Assembly: GCF_019457635.1 (NCBI RefSeq)
Contig: NZ_CP080412.1
Coordinates: 2,232,001-2,296,000 of the forward strand
Length of the DNA stretch: 64,000 nt
Source of the DNA: Shewanella mangrovisoli
Lineage (GTDB): Bacteria; Pseudomonadota; Gammaproteobacteria; Enterobacterales; Shewanellaceae
Direction: 5' to 3'
Shown here one piece after another: positions 1-11,175 of this stretch. The notes under the pieces were generated by a model that worked only from the letters and a program-made list of their open reading frames with translations, was not told the DNA's origin and searched no databases. Position numbers and translations under genes: made by a program. Numbering within the stretch: position 1 is the first letter of the stretch; each line of letters begins with the position of its first letter.

Positions 1-2
1 GG

Positions 3-566
3 CAAGTGCATTGCCTCGACGTGGCGGCCTTGCCACTGGTGCAATACGGCAAACAAGCCAAGCACTTAGTGATTATTGCGGGTGTGGGCGGTGAGTTGTT
101 GGTTGAATTGGTGCGCAGTATTGTTATAAACCAGCAAACTCAACATGTTGCTCAGAGTGGAACTGATTCGGGCAATCATGACCTTAGTCAAGGCGCCTGC
201 CAGCTCGAATTTATTTTGTGTCCCGTGCATCATAATTACCATGTGCGCAGCGCGTTGGCGGAATTGGGCTTATCCCTTAAAGATGAATATTTACTCGAAG
301 AAAACCAACGTTTCTACGAAATACTGCATTTAACTCAGAATGCTAGCTCAAAGACGAATACCAGCTCAAAAACAAATCAAGCTGTGCCCTTAAGTGCGAC
401 GGGCTCAATCATGTGGCAAGGGCTAAATGCGGATAAAACCAACCAAGCCAAGCGGTATCTTGACCAAACCATAGGCCATTATCAGCGTATTCCTGCGCAT
501 CGCATACCAAACAAGTCGCAAATTGTGGCGGCCTATCAGCACATTTTGCAGCAACTGAATTGTTAA
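3..566 (+). CDS. TrmK-like tRNA (adenine-N1)-methyltransferase, 5'-truncated by the window edge
   Basis: The reading frame is open from the left edge, so only the C-terminal ~188 residues are present and the true start lies outside. The visible part has the glycine-rich SAM-site strand (VIIAGVGGELL), then FILCPVHHNYHVR and a late EENQRFYEIL segment. This order is typical of the TrmK/COG2384 family, which methylates N1 of adenine 22 in tRNA in Bacillus; the activity in gammaproteobacteria is inferred by family only. A Ser/Thr/Lys/Asn-rich insert (roughly residues 115-125 of the visible part) separates the FYEIL segment from the C-terminal helices, and it contains two similar SSKTN units. The family call is fairly secure, the exact substrate less so. 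Confidence 0.7.
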   Translation, partial: QVHCLDVAALPLVQYGKQAKHLVIIAGVGGELLVELVRSIVINQQTQHVAQSGTDSGNHDLSQGACQLEFILCPVHHNYHVRSALAELGLSLKDEYLLEENQRFYEILHLTQNASSKTNTSSKTNQAVPLSATGSIMWQGLNADKTNQAKRYLDQTIGHYQRIPAHRIPNKSQIVAAYQHILQQLNC

Positions 567-680
567 CCTCATAGGTCAACATGTAGTCATTGAGCGCTTA
601 GCCTTGGCGTTGAAACGGTTTTACTCTGTAAATCCATCGAGTTGGTTTATGCTATTAGGCCGTTAATCTTGAGTTTTATT

Positions 681-1211
681 ATGCGTTTATTGAAGTCCAC
701 CCAAGCTGCCAATCTCAATCTTAAACAGGCGAAGATTTTTTATCGCCAAGCCGCCCGTGCCATAGTGCTATCGGGGGAAGATATTTTGCTGCTCTATACC
801 CAAAAATATCGCGATTACGGTTTGCCTGGTGGTGGGGTAGATAAGGGCGAGAGCCTTGAAGTTGGACTTATCCGCGAGTTGCAGGAAGAAACCGGCGCCA
901 TTGCCGCCAAAGTGTTAGCGCCCTTTGGTCGTTATGAGGAATATCGTTCCTGGTTTCGTGAGGGCGCAAATGTTGTACACATGGACTCTTACTGTTACCT
1001 GTGCGAAATCGATATGAGCCTTGGCGAGCGCGGCTTAGGTGAGCCAAGACTTGAAGCCCATGAGATTAAAAATGGCATGCGCCCCGAGTGGATCAATATC
1101 CACCAAGCGATTGCCCATAATGAAGAAATTCAGCGAACGTTTGCAAATAAAGGGCAATCCATTGACAGGGAAACCTTTCTGCTCAAACGAATCGTAGAAG
1201 AGTTGCTGTAG
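681..1211 (+). CDS. Nudix hydrolase
   Basis: Encodes 176 residues if started at the ATG at 681; a TTG 13 codons upstream (642) is possible but makes an unlikely extension. The full Nudix signature is visible: GGGVDKGESLEVGLIRELQE followed by ETGA, matching G-x5-E-x7-R-E-x2-E-E-x-G. This motif binds the metal that hydrolyses a nucleoside diphosphate linked to another moiety X. The strand before it (RAIVLSGEDILLLYTQK) is the usual first Nudix strand. The substrate cannot be named from sequence. It stands alone between the TrmK-like gene and a convergent membrane protein gene, and shares a short intergenic space containing a terminator hairpin. Confidence 0.85.
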   Translation: MRLLKSTQAANLNLKQAKIFYRQAARAIVLSGEDILLLYTQKYRDYGLPGGGVDKGESLEVGLIRELQEETGAIAAKVLAPFGRYEEYRSWFREGANVVHMDSYCYLCEIDMSLGERGLGEPRLEAHEIKNGMRPEWINIHQAIAHNEEIQRTFANKGQSIDRETFLLKRIVEELL

Positions 1212-1262
1212 ATAAAGTCTGCTTGATGGCGTTATTGCACAGTGGTTTAAAGCGCCGCCATA

Positions 1263-1287
1263 AAAAAGCCATCCTGAGGATGGCTTA
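1263..1287 (-). terminator. Rho-independent terminator of the hemolysin-III gene
   Basis: Perfect 8-bp stem AGCCATCC/GGATGGCT with a TGA loop. Read on the minus strand it is followed by TTTTTTA, so it serves the minus-strand gene ending at 1318; it may also slow read-through from the Nudix gene. Confidence 0.8.
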
Positions 1288-1317
1288 TGAGGATCTGTTG
1301 TGCGAGTAGCCTAGCGT

Positions 1318-1971
1318 CTAGATCACGGTTAAATAAATACAAAAGAAATGGCTCATCGCGCCCGCCAATACAAATAAATGCCAAATCGCGTGATTGTATG
1401 GGATGCGTTTACCAACATAGAAGACCACCCCTAAGGTGTAAAACAACCCGCCCAATAGTAGAAGCTTAAATCCTAGCGGTGACATCGCCGCCGTCAAATC
1501 GCCCATTACAGTCACACACAGCCAACCCATCACTAAATAGAGCACTAGGCTCATTTTTTTAAAGCGATGAATAAACAAAGTCTTAAATAAAATCCCACCA
1601 ATAGCCAAGGACCAAATCGCCGTCAGGATAATGGTCGAAAGTTGTCCTTGCAGGCTGATTAACATCAGTGGGGTATAGGTGCCTGCAATTAAGCAGTAGA
1701 TGGCACAGTGATCGGCAATCTTAAGTTTATGTTTCCAGCCTACATGCGTCACGCTGTGATACAGGGTAGAACTTAAAAACAACAGGATAAGGCTTGCACC
1801 ATAAATAATAACACCTGTGAGCTGAATACTGGTGAGGTGGTCGGCGCCCTTGAGGATCATAAAGACTAAGCCGACCACGCCTGCGATCACCCCTAGGCCA
1901 TGGCTGATGCTATTGGCTATCTCCTCACTAAGGCTATAGCCACTGATATTCAATGATTTTTCATGACTCAT
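1318..1971 (-). CDS. Hemolysin III / TrhA (PAQR-type) membrane protein, YqfA-like
   Basis: About 217 residues with seven hydrophobic helices. The family histidine motifs are present: EEIANSISHG near the N terminus, SSTLYHSVTH in helix 2-3, DHCAIY in the middle and HAIWHLF near the C terminus; these bind zinc in PAQR proteins. The E. coli relative YqfA begins with a similar GYSLAEEIANSVSHG stretch, which favours the ATG at 1971 over the upstream ATG at 2001. In other bacteria the family is linked to membrane-fluidity homeostasis, not to true hemolysis. A near-perfect long palindrome lies about 95 bp upstream and resembles the FabR operator, which would fit a lipid-related role. Confidence 0.85.
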   Translation of the reverse strand: MSHEKSLNISGYSLSEEIANSISHGLGVIAGVVGLVFMILKGADHLTSIQLTGVIIYGASLILLFLSSTLYHSVTHVGWKHKLKIADHCAIYCLIAGTYTPLMLISLQGQLSTIILTAIWSLAIGGILFKTLFIHRFKKMSLVLYLVMGWLCVTVMGDLTAAMSPLGFKLLLLGGLFYTLGVVFYVGKRIPYNHAIWHLFVLAGAMSHFFCIYLTVI

Positions 1972-2063
1972 TTGCGGCTCTATCAAACTCTGGCTTGGCA
2001 TGCTGTTGATCCACTCGATGGCGATAATGACTGAGTCTATCAGTTGATAAATTGGAAAGCCAT

Positions 2064-2089
2064 AATTAGCTTACACGTGTAAGCTAATT
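2064..2089. promoter_or_regulatory. 26-bp perfect palindrome, candidate FabR operator
   Basis: The 26 bases are an exact palindrome with centre TTACACGTGTAA flanked by AGC/GCT. This is close to the E. coli FabR site as remembered (AGCGTACACGTGTTCGCT). FabR sites were predicted upstream of fabA, fabB and yqfA in enterics, and the gene read leftward from here is the yqfA-like one. The rightward gene at 2278 could also be controlled. Assignment is by resemblance only. Confidence 0.6.
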
Positions 2090-2243
2090 TATTTTAAGGG
2101 TAACATCATCAACTGAGACTTAGGCGAGCTCTTATCTAGTTGTACAACATTATGGTGGCTGTTTACGACTGATTAATGTCAATGCCTTGGAACTTTGTGC
2201 GATACGCTTTCTCTAATCCCCCGTAGATGTCATGGATTTGTTA

Positions 2244-2265
2244 AGTACTTTGTCCATAAAGTACT
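2244..2265 (+). repeat. Inverted repeat just before a ribosome binding site
   Basis: Perfect 8-bp arms AGTACTTT and AAAGTACT separated by GTCCAT, ending one base before the AAGGGA ribosome binding site of the gene at 2278. It could be a leader hairpin that limits translation or an operator; nothing in the sequence decides. Confidence 0.5.
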
Positions 2266-2277
2266 AAGGGATGGATT

Positions 2278-3480
2278 TTGCCTGTTCGCTCGAATATAAC
2301 CCCAGAAGATGATCTTAGTTTTGATGCGTACGGCCGCGTGACAAACGATGAGACTGTAGCATTTTCCGCTATGCCTTTTTGTGCAACGTCTTTCAGCGCT
2401 ACAGCCCAAGGCGCTACAGATTTGAACGCTAAGCCTTTTAGCGCTCATGCAGAGCCTTTGGGGAGCGGTATAAGCCTTAATTTGCATGAGGCTAACCAAA
2501 AAGATATCGATAGCACATTTCAAACATCTTCAAATCTTAGCTGGCGAGAGTGGTCGCAGTATTTCAATCTTAAGCCATTGTTTTGGGTAATCTTTGGCCA
2601 TGGCTTACTGCTGTTGTTATTGATTTTCCTATGGCGAACCCAGTCGGAACACTTAGGGCTGTCGTTTACCGAATCATCTTCCAACGCACGGACTACAACC
2701 AAGGCGTTAAAGGCATACTTTATTTATGCGCCGCCAACGCAAACCGCTCCAGCGGATCCGCCTCAAGATTCCTCCGTTGAAGAACCTACCGTTTCTAGTG
2801 AGCCGATAACTTCGCCGCCTAACACTACGCAGCTGACAGTGGATGTTGAACCAGCCGCAAAAATGCCGTCAAAACCCACGGTAAAGCCGACACCTAAACC
2901 GATAGAACAGATTGCAAAACCTCCTGAAGTCAGTGCACAAGGGTCAAATAGAGCAGTTTCAAAGACTTCAACACAGGAGCAAACCCAGCAGAGTGCAAAA
3001 GAGGCTGTTAATCCTCAAAAGGCAGAAGTCCAATCAAGCTCGGCCCAAGCGGTAAGTACTCAGCAGTCAGATACTGGTGAGCAAAGCAGCGGTGCAGCTG
3101 GCAGTGTGGGGTTATTTACCCAGCGTTATTTTGAACGTCAGCGTGAGCAAGCCTTAGATGATTTAGTGTTAGAGCAGGCAAATCATTACACTAAACGGTC
3201 AAATTTATCTGAAATGAGCTCCGAGATGGAGGTGTTGATTGTGCCCAATGCCGATGATTTTAGCGGCCCCACCAGTTTAGATTTAGAACTGGATCCTAAT
3301 CGAATTGTCCGTAAAGGGGATACCTGCTATCGGGTCGTTAAAGTCGGTACCCAAATTAATCCCTATGCTGAGAATTTAGGGTTTCCCTTCAATTGCAGTG
3401 GCAAGAAAATGAATCAAGAAATTGACGATGCTATTAAGGCGCAACTGGATAAAATGATGGTAAAGCGGCCAAAAGGTTAA
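2278..3480 (+). CDS. Single-pass membrane protein of TonB/TolA-like layout, function unknown
   Basis: 400 residues from a TTG start; AAGGGA lies 7 bases upstream and no nearby ATG gives a better start. Order: a cytoplasmic region (1-98) with loose FSA-type repeats, one strong transmembrane helix (about 101-119), a long Pro/Lys/Gln/Ser-rich stretch (about 150-275), an acidic helical part around QRYFERQREQALDDLVLEQ, and a compact C-terminal region with two cysteines (DTCYRVV and FNCSG) that could form a disulfide in the periplasm. This layout recalls TonB or TolA, but the TonB C-terminal signature is not evident and no ExbB/ExbD genes are nearby. I do not recognise the family. It sits directly upstream of the thi promoter with its own start region. 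Confidence 0.75.
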   Translation: MPVRSNITPEDDLSFDAYGRVTNDETVAFSAMPFCATSFSATAQGATDLNAKPFSAHAEPLGSGISLNLHEANQKDIDSTFQTSSNLSWREWSQYFNLKPLFWVIFGHGLLLLLLIFLWRTQSEHLGLSFTESSSNARTTTKALKAYFIYAPPTQTAPADPPQDSSVEEPTVSSEPITSPPNTTQLTVDVEPAAKMPSKPTVKPTPKPIEQIAKPPEVSAQGSNRAVSKTSTQEQTQQSAKEAVNPQKAEVQSSSAQAVSTQQSDTGEQSSGAAGSVGLFTQRYFERQREQALDDLVLEQANHYTKRSNLSEMSSEMEVLIVPNADDFSGPTSLDLELDPNRIVRKGDTCYRVVKVGTQINPYAENLGFPFNCSGKKMNQEIDDAIKAQLDKMMVKRPKG

Positions 3481-3621
3481 AAAATAGTGATGATAAATTT
3501 TCACTGAAAATAGTTTTATCCATGAGTTATAAAACATATTTAAATTAAAAACGTTTAAATACAGTGTGTTATGTATTCTTTGTTTTTGATTGATAATTTA
3601 ATTTTTATTCTGAAATTACGC

Positions 3622-3651
3622 TTGTTTGTTCACTGCGCTTCTGCCTATACT
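3622..3651 (+). promoter_or_regulatory. Probable sigma-70 promoter of the thi operon
   Basis: TTGTTT at 3622-3627 and TATACT at 3646-3651 are separated by 18 bases. Transcription would start near 3658, just ahead of the first riboswitch helix, which is the expected arrangement. Confidence 0.5.
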
Positions 3652-3660
3652 TTTGCCCAT

Positions 3661-3742
3661 CTTGTCGGAGTGCCTCTTGGCTGAGACCGTTTATTCGGGA
3701 TCCGTTGAACCTGATCAGGTTAAAACCTGCGAAGGAAACAAG
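3661..3742 (+). ncRNA. TPP riboswitch (THI element)
   Basis: The conserved core is readable: outer helix CTTGT/ACAAG, GGAGTGCC, GGCTGAGA, then GAACCTGATCAGGTTAAAAC and CTGCGAAGGAAACAAG. These are the thi-box segments that contact the pyrimidine and the pyrophosphate of thiamine pyrophosphate. It lies ahead of thiC, first gene of a six-gene thiamine operon, so it should switch the operon off when TPP is plentiful. Confidence 0.95.
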
Positions 3743-3825
3743 CATAATAACATCCATTAAATCGTCTCAGCGGCCACCTTTTGCCCTGTATTAACCCATC
3801 GATTTAGTCGTTATTGAGTCCGTAA

Positions 3826-6084
<2,259 letters not shown>

Positions 6085-6086
6085 TA

Positions 6087-7784
6087 ATGACCCCTGCTAA
6101 ACATGATAGCCACTTAGCGCCTAAACCTATCGTCTGGACCATTGCGGGTTCGGACAGCGGTGGCGGCGCGGGGATCCAAGCCGACTTAGCCACCATCAAG
6201 GATTTGGGCGGCCATGGATGCAGCGTGATCACCACGTTAACGGCCCAAAGTTCGGTGGCGGTGGACTTAGTTGAGCCAGTGAGTGAAGCAATGCTACTCA
6301 CACAGCTCGCGACCCTGTTAGCCGATTTACCGCCTCAGGCGATTAAAATTGGCTTACTCGCGAATCAGCAGCAACTGCATTTAGTTGCCGATTGGTTGGC
6401 TGGTTTTAAAACCCAGTTTCCACTCGTCCCTGTTATTCTCGACCCTGTGATGGTTGCAAGCTGTGGGGATGAACTCGGGGATAAAAGTACGGTGAACCAG
6501 CCTCTGGATTTTACTCCCTTTAGGGGCTTGATTAGTCTGATAACGCCGAATGTGCAGGAGTTGGCAAGGCTTACTGTAGCCAAAGACATACAAGCGTCAC
6601 CATTACACACAAAAGCAGAATTCGCCGCTGCGGCAATGCAACTCTCTGAACAATTAGACTGCAGCGTATTAGCCAAGGGTGGCGATATTGATTTTGCGGC
6701 TCAGGCAAGTGTAGTCATTAATACAAGGGATAGCTTAAGCGATCAACAAAGCGATATCACAAATCATCGCAGTGCCAAAGATAATCAGCGTATGGCGGAA
6801 GATCTGCTGATTTGTCATCAGGTTACGGGCTGCTCACCGCTCGACGCGAATGGCGGTTTTTGGCTCAGCAGCGCGCGGATAAATACGCGCCATAACCACG
6901 GCAGTGGTTGTACTCTGTCTTCAGCCATCGCCTCGGTGTTAGCCTTTGGCTTTGTATTGCAGGATGCCATTGTGGTAGCAAAAGCCTATGTTAATCAAGG
7001 CTTAACTTATGCAGAGGGGATTGGCAAAGGTCCTGGGCCACTCGCGCGTACCGCTTGGCCGCACAATTTAACGGCGTATCCTCACGTCACTGCTTATCCT
7101 AATAATAGCTTGAGTGAATCCAGTGATGTGCAATGCGGCGCGTTTAAGCGCCTTGATCCTGACTTAGGGATTTATCCCGTTGTCGATAACTTACTGTTAC
7201 TCGAGCAGTTATTGGCGGCGGGCGTGAAGACGGTACAGCTCAGGATAAAGTCTAATGCGCTAAAGTTTAATGCGCTAACGTCGGACGAACTCGAGGCACA
7301 AATCCAAACCGCGATTGCCTTAGGTAAGCATTATGGTGCGCAGCTTTTTATCAATGATCATTGGCAATTAGCGATAAAGCATGGCGCATTTGGGGTCCAT
7401 CTTGGCCAAGAAGATCTAGCGGTGACGGATCTTAACGCCATTCACGCAGCAGGATTAGCTTTTGGCATCTCGAGCCACGGTTATTTCGAGTTGCTGCGTG
7501 CCCATCAATATGCGCCATCTTACATTGCCCTTGGGCATATTTTCCCAACGACCACCAAGCAAATGCCATCGGCGCCGCAGGGTTTATTCAAACTCACTCA
7601 TTATGTTGAGCTGTTAAATGCACACTATCCCTTAGTCGCAATTGGCGGCATAGGACCTTCGAATCTTTCGCAAGTCAAAGCGACTGGGGTGAGCAATATT
7701 GCCGTGGTTCGGGCGATTACCGAGGCAAAAGATCCAATAATGGCCCTTGCAGAATTGACGCAAGTCTGGGAGTCAAGCCTATGA
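6087..7784 (+). CDS. thiDE: Bifunctional HMP(-P) kinase / thiamine phosphate synthase (ThiD-ThiE fusion)
   Basis: 565 residues from the ATG at 6087, with GGAGG 7 bases upstream. Residues ~10-315 are ThiD ([20 protein letters not shown] at the start, [15 protein letters not shown] at the ATP/anion site), which phosphorylates hydroxymethylpyrimidine twice. Residues ~335-565 are ThiE ([59 protein letters not shown]), which joins the pyrimidine to thiazole phosphate. The linker is Asn/Ser-rich. The ThiD half has an Asp/Ser/Asn-rich insert around residues 210-230. Start follows the thiC stop by two bases; the stop overlaps thiF by ATGA, so translation is coupled. Confidence 0.95.
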   Translation: MTPAKHDSHLAPKPIVWTIAGSDSGGGAGIQADLATIKDLGGHGCSVITTLTAQSSVAVDLVEPVSEAMLLTQLATLLADLPPQAIKIGLLANQQQLHLVADWLAGFKTQFPLVPVILDPVMVASCGDELGDKSTVNQPLDFTPFRGLISLITPNVQELARLTVAKDIQASPLHTKAEFAAAAMQLSEQLDCSVLAKGGDIDFAAQASVVINTRDSLSDQQSDITNHRSAKDNQRMAEDLLICHQVTGCSPLDANGGFWLSSARINTRHNHGSGCTLSSAIASVLAFGFVLQDAIVVAKAYVNQGLTYAEGIGKGPGPLARTAWPHNLTAYPHVTAYPNNSLSESSDVQCGAFKRLDPDLGIYPVVDNLLLLEQLLAAGVKTVQLRIKSNALKFNALTSDELEAQIQTAIALGKHYGAQLFINDHWQLAIKHGAFGVHLGQEDLAVTDLNAIHAAGLAFGISSHGYFELLRAHQYAPSYIALGHIFPTTTKQMPSAPQGLFKLTHYVELLNAHYPLVAIGGIGPSNLSQVKATGVSNIAVVRAITEAKDPIMALAELTQVWESSL

Positions 7785-8719
7785 GCACGACACAAACGCA
7801 GGCGCAATCCCTTGCCGATAAAGACTTTATTCGTTATTCGCGGCAAATATTTTTACCCGAGGTCGGCGAGGCTGGCCAGTTGCAGCTGAAACAGGCTCAT
7901 GTGCTTATCGTAGGCCTAGGCGGCCTTGGACAACTGGCGGCGCAGTATTTAGCCTGCGCTGGTGTTGGGCGCTTAACGCTTGTCGACGGCGATAGGGTGG
8001 AATTGTCCAATCTACCGCGTCAATTACTCTTTAGTGACGACGATATTGGTCATCACAAAACCCTCATTGCTAAACAGAAATTGGCCGTGTTGGCGCAAGG
8101 TTGTGAGATTGATGCCGTTGCTGAGCATTTGACTCTTGAGTCTGCGAACGCGGTATTTTCGAATCTGTTAGCCCATGGCGTAGGGACTAGGTTAGTACTT
8201 GATTGTACGGATAATCTTGCGGCGCGCCATTGTATCAATCGGCTGTGTGTTGAGCATGCCTTGCCTCTGGTGAGCGCCTCGATTGCCGCTTTCAACGGCC
8301 AACTGTTTGCCGTTGATAAGCAGCGTTTCCCTACGGGCGGCTGTTATCACTGTATTTTCCCCTCGAATACTCGCGCGCCACAAAACTGTAGCAGCCAAGG
8401 AGTGCTCGGCCCCAGTGTGGGCGTGATGGCATCGATGCAGGCGCTGCTTGCGATGCAATTGTTGCTCCTAGCCACGCCGCCAACTTCTACAACACAACAA
8501 ACGGGTAATCAATCTTTCGAAGAGACAAGCCAACCAATAGCCTCCACTAGAGCGTTACTTGGCCGATTTTGGCGTTTCAATGCCAAGTCACTCCAATGGC
8601 ATTCGGCTGCCTTAACCCGTGATCCCGAGTGCGAGGTGTGCGGATTAAAGCCAAGTGCATTAATGCAATCAACTACAGCCGCTTCATTCAAATCTGTCCC
8701 TAACCGAGGTTTGTTATGA
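7781..8719 (+). CDS. thiF: Sulfur-carrier adenylyltransferase ThiF
   Basis: 312 residues, overlapping thiDE by four bases. It adenylates the C-terminal glycine of ThiS, the first step in making the ThiS thiocarboxylate. Visible: the E1-type start [15 protein letters not shown], nucleotide site [51 protein letters not shown], and the zinc cysteines CYHC (about 188-191) and CEVC (about 286-289). It is about 60 residues longer than the E. coli enzyme owing to an inserted Thr/Gln-rich loop and a C-terminal tail. The stop overlaps thiS by ATGA. Confidence 0.95.
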   Translation: MSTTQTQAQSLADKDFIRYSRQIFLPEVGEAGQLQLKQAHVLIVGLGGLGQLAAQYLACAGVGRLTLVDGDRVELSNLPRQLLFSDDDIGHHKTLIAKQKLAVLAQGCEIDAVAEHLTLESANAVFSNLLAHGVGTRLVLDCTDNLAARHCINRLCVEHALPLVSASIAAFNGQLFAVDKQRFPTGGCYHCIFPSNTRAPQNCSSQGVLGPSVGVMASMQALLAMQLLLLATPPTSTTQQTGNQSFEETSQPIASTRALLGRFWRFNAKSLQWHSAALTRDPECEVCGLKPSALMQSTTAASFKSVPNRGLL

Positions 8720-8919
8720 TTTTAATTCATCTCAATAATGTGCCCCAGACACTTCAACAATCGCTGAGTTTACAAGCCCTGTTAGAAGCACAAAATATTT
8801 GCCAACACTCGGTTGCCTTAGTGCTTAACGAGGCTGTTGTACCAAAACACAGATGGTCATCTATCCTCTGCCACCACGAGGATAAAATTGATGTATTTGC
8901 CGTTGTCGCGGGAGGTTAA
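8716..8919 (+). CDS. thiS: Sulfur carrier protein ThiS
   Basis: 67-residue ubiquitin-fold protein ending in the required Gly-Gly (FAVVAGG), which is adenylated by ThiF and converted to a thiocarboxylate that gives sulfur to the thiazole ring. The middle ([15 protein letters not shown]) matches the family core. Start overlaps the thiF stop; the ThiG ribosome binding site GGGAGG is made from its last codons. Confidence 0.95.
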   Translation: MILIHLNNVPQTLQQSLSLQALLEAQNICQHSVALVLNEAVVPKHRWSSILCHHEDKIDVFAVVAGG

Positions 8920-8920
8920 G

Positions 8921-9685
8921 ATGTTAACGATTGCGGGCGTGGAATTTGAATCACGATTATTTACGGGTACGGGTAAGTTCAGCTCAAGTCAGCTGATGCT
9001 GGAGTCAATTAAGGTGTCTAAATCGCAGTTGGTTACGGTTGCGATGAAAAGAATTGATTTAAAGACGGGGGCCGATGATTTGCTTACGCCACTAAGGCAA
9101 GCGGGCGTGCGACTCTTACCTAATACCTCGGGCGCGCGTAATGCTAAAGAAGCGATATTCGCCGCGGAATTAGCGCGGGAAATGCTGGGAACACAATGGG
9201 TTAAACTTGAAATTCATCCCGATCCCAAATACCTAATGCCCGATGCGGTCGAAACATTAGCCGCGGCCAAAATCCTCTGTGAACGCGGGTTTATCGTGAT
9301 GCCCTACGTACATGCCGATCCTGTGCTGTGCCGACGTTTAGAAGAGGTTGGCTGCGCGGCCGTGATGCCACTGGCAAGCCCAATTGGCACCAATCAGGGG
9401 CTGGTGACTGAGCCTTTTATCAAGATGATTATTGAGCAGGCAAAAGTGCCCGTGGTGATTGATGCGGGAATTGGCGCGCCCTCCCATGCGGCCCACGCGA
9501 TGGAGCTAGGAGCCGATGCCGTGCTGGTTAATACCGCCATCGCGAGCAGTACTTATCCCATTGAAATGGCGCAGTGCTTTAAGGATGCGGTGGATTGTGG
9601 GCGCCGCGCCTTTGAAGCGGGGCTTGGCCGAGTTCAAACCCAGGCTGTGCATACCAGTCCACTAACGGGATTCTTGCAGCAATGA
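8921..9685 (+). CDS. thiG: Thiazole synthase ThiG
   Basis: 254 residues. The frame is open farther upstream (to 8837), but the ATG at 8921 has GGGAGG 6 bases before it, follows the thiS stop by one base and gives the standard N terminus [19 protein letters not shown]. ThiG is a TIM barrel that condenses deoxyxylulose phosphate, dehydroglycine and ThiS thiocarboxylate. The Schiff-base lysine lies in VTVAMKRID and the phosphate-binding loops are in [20 protein letters not shown] and [11 protein letters not shown]. The stop overlaps thiH by ATGA, as expected for the ThiG-ThiH complex. Confidence 0.96.
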   Translation: MLTIAGVEFESRLFTGTGKFSSSQLMLESIKVSKSQLVTVAMKRIDLKTGADDLLTPLRQAGVRLLPNTSGARNAKEAIFAAELAREMLGTQWVKLEIHPDPKYLMPDAVETLAAAKILCERGFIVMPYVHADPVLCRRLEEVGCAAVMPLASPIGTNQGLVTEPFIKMIIEQAKVPVVIDAGIGAPSHAAHAMELGADAVLVNTAIASSTYPIEMAQCFKDAVDCGRRAFEAGLGRVQTQAVHTSPLTGFLQQ

Positions 9686-10797
9686 GTTTTGTCGACCAAT
9701 TTGCCCGTATTGAACGGGATAAGTTATTGCTGGCGTTATATTCCTGCACGGCAGTAGAGGTTGAGCGCGCTCTGATGCAACCCGAGGGTAATCTACAGAG
9801 TCTACTCGCCTTGTTGTCTCCAGCGGCCGAGCCCTATATCGAAGAGATGGCTCAGCGCTCGGTGGCGCTCACTCGGCAACGCTTTGGGGCCAATATCGGA
9901 CTCTATCTGCCCTTATACCTGTCGAACCTGTGTGCCAACGAGTGCGACTATTGCGGCTTTAGCATGAGCAATAAACTAAAGCGCAAAGTGCTCAATGAGC
10001 AGGAACTTGCGGCCGAAATGGCGATTATCAAATCCCGTGGCTTCGACTCCATCTTGCTGGTGTCGGGTGAGCATGAAACCAAAGTGGGGATGGATTACTT
10101 TAAGCATGTTTTACCCATTGTAAAACAGCAGTTTAGTTATTTAGCCATGGAGGTACAGCCGCTTGAAGAGGTTGATTATCGTCAGCTTGTCGAGCTAGGG
10201 CTGGATGCTGTGATGGTGTATCAAGAAACCTATCAAGCGGCGACCTATGCCAAGCATCACACCCGAGGCAATAAACAGGACTTTGCATATCGACTCGAAA
10301 CGCCCGATCGCGTTGCCAGCGCGGGTGTCGATAAGATAGGCCTAGGTGTGCTACTGGGTTTAGATGACTGGCGGCTTGATGCTTTACTGATGGGCCATCA
10401 TCTGGACTATTTAGAACGGCATTACTGGCGTAGTCGTTTCAGTATTTCTTTACCACGTTTGCGGCCTTGTACTGGCGGCATCGCACCAAAAGTGCATTTA
10501 ACCGATCTTGGACTGGTGCAGATGATCTGTGCCTTCAGGCTGTTTAATCAGCAACTTGATATCAGTTTATCGACACGCGAAGCACCATCACTTCGGGATA
10601 ACTTACTGCCGTTAGGGATTACGCAGATAAGTGCGGGGAGTTCCACGCAACCAGGCGGTTATCAGGCGCCAGAGAGCCAATTAGATCAATTTGAGATAAG
10701 CGATGAACGTACTGTTGAGCAGGTCATGACTCAGATGCGACTCAAGGGATTTAACCCGGTTTTTAAGGATTGGGAATCGGCTTGGATTGCGTGTTAA
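9682..10797 (+). CDS. thiH: 2-iminoacetate synthase ThiH
   Basis: 371-residue radical SAM enzyme that cleaves tyrosine to dehydroglycine (iminoacetate) for the thiazole ring. The cluster motif CANECDYC (C-x3-C-x2-C) is at about residues 84-91, after YLPLYLSNL. Other family blocks: [37 protein letters not shown] and [13 protein letters not shown]. Use of ThiH rather than the oxidase ThiO fits a facultative anaerobe. Last gene of the operon; 112 bases without a clear terminator hairpin follow. Confidence 0.96.
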   Translation: MSFVDQFARIERDKLLLALYSCTAVEVERALMQPEGNLQSLLALLSPAAEPYIEEMAQRSVALTRQRFGANIGLYLPLYLSNLCANECDYCGFSMSNKLKRKVLNEQELAAEMAIIKSRGFDSILLVSGEHETKVGMDYFKHVLPIVKQQFSYLAMEVQPLEEVDYRQLVELGLDAVMVYQETYQAATYAKHHTRGNKQDFAYRLETPDRVASAGVDKIGLGVLLGLDDWRLDALLMGHHLDYLERHYWRSRFSISLPRLRPCTGGIAPKVHLTDLGLVQMICAFRLFNQQLDISLSTREAPSLRDNLLPLGITQISAGSSTQPGGYQAPESQLDQFEISDERTVEQVMTQMRLKGFNPVFKDWESAWIAC

Positions 10798-10909
10798 TCG
10801 TGGGCTTAAAGTGATTTTAAAATGCCTTTATGGAGGGGGATAAACCTGTACTTTGCCTGAGGTTTGATTAATAATTAACCCAGTTATCACCAGATGCAGG
10901 AAAACTCCT

Positions 10910-11173
10910 ATGCAAATCCAATCTGCTTATGCTTCCGGTCTGCAAGGCTTGCAAACGGCCCAATCAGGGTTAACGCAAGCAACGATTGATGTGGCTAAAC
11001 CTAGCCCTTCGCAAAGTACTGCGCCCACAGAAACCGCTAAAGCGGTAGATGAGCCCGATAAAACCTCTGCATTACTGTCGGCGAACAAATCATTGCGACA
11101 AGGTGAGGCATCGACTGAGGTGCTTGAACGTGAATCTGAAGCAATAGGTTCGATAATCAACATCAAGGTATAG
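10910..11173 (+). CDS. Small protein with flagellar-rod-like N terminus
   Basis: 87 residues with AGGA 8 bases upstream of the ATG. The first 30 residues (MQIQSAYASGLQGLQTAQSG then LTQATIDVA) resemble the N-terminal helix of flagellar rod, hook and FlgK-type proteins, where a GL-x2-AQ-x-GL pattern mediates axial assembly. The rest is Thr/Ser/Ala-rich and probably disordered, with a short hydrophobic end IGSIINIKV. It has no export signal. The next gene, an HExxH protein, begins two bases after its stop, so the two are surely co-expressed. Function unknown. Confidence 0.7.
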   Translation: MQIQSAYASGLQGLQTAQSGLTQATIDVAKPSPSQSTAPTETAKAVDEPDKTSALLSANKSLRQGEASTEVLERESEAIGSIINIKV

Positions 11174-11175
11174 TT

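Noticed and set aside
10800-10909. Sigma-28 promoter before the rod-like small gene
   Set aside because: TAAAGTGA and GCC-like elements are spaced by about 9 bases instead of 11 and the second lacks CGATAA.
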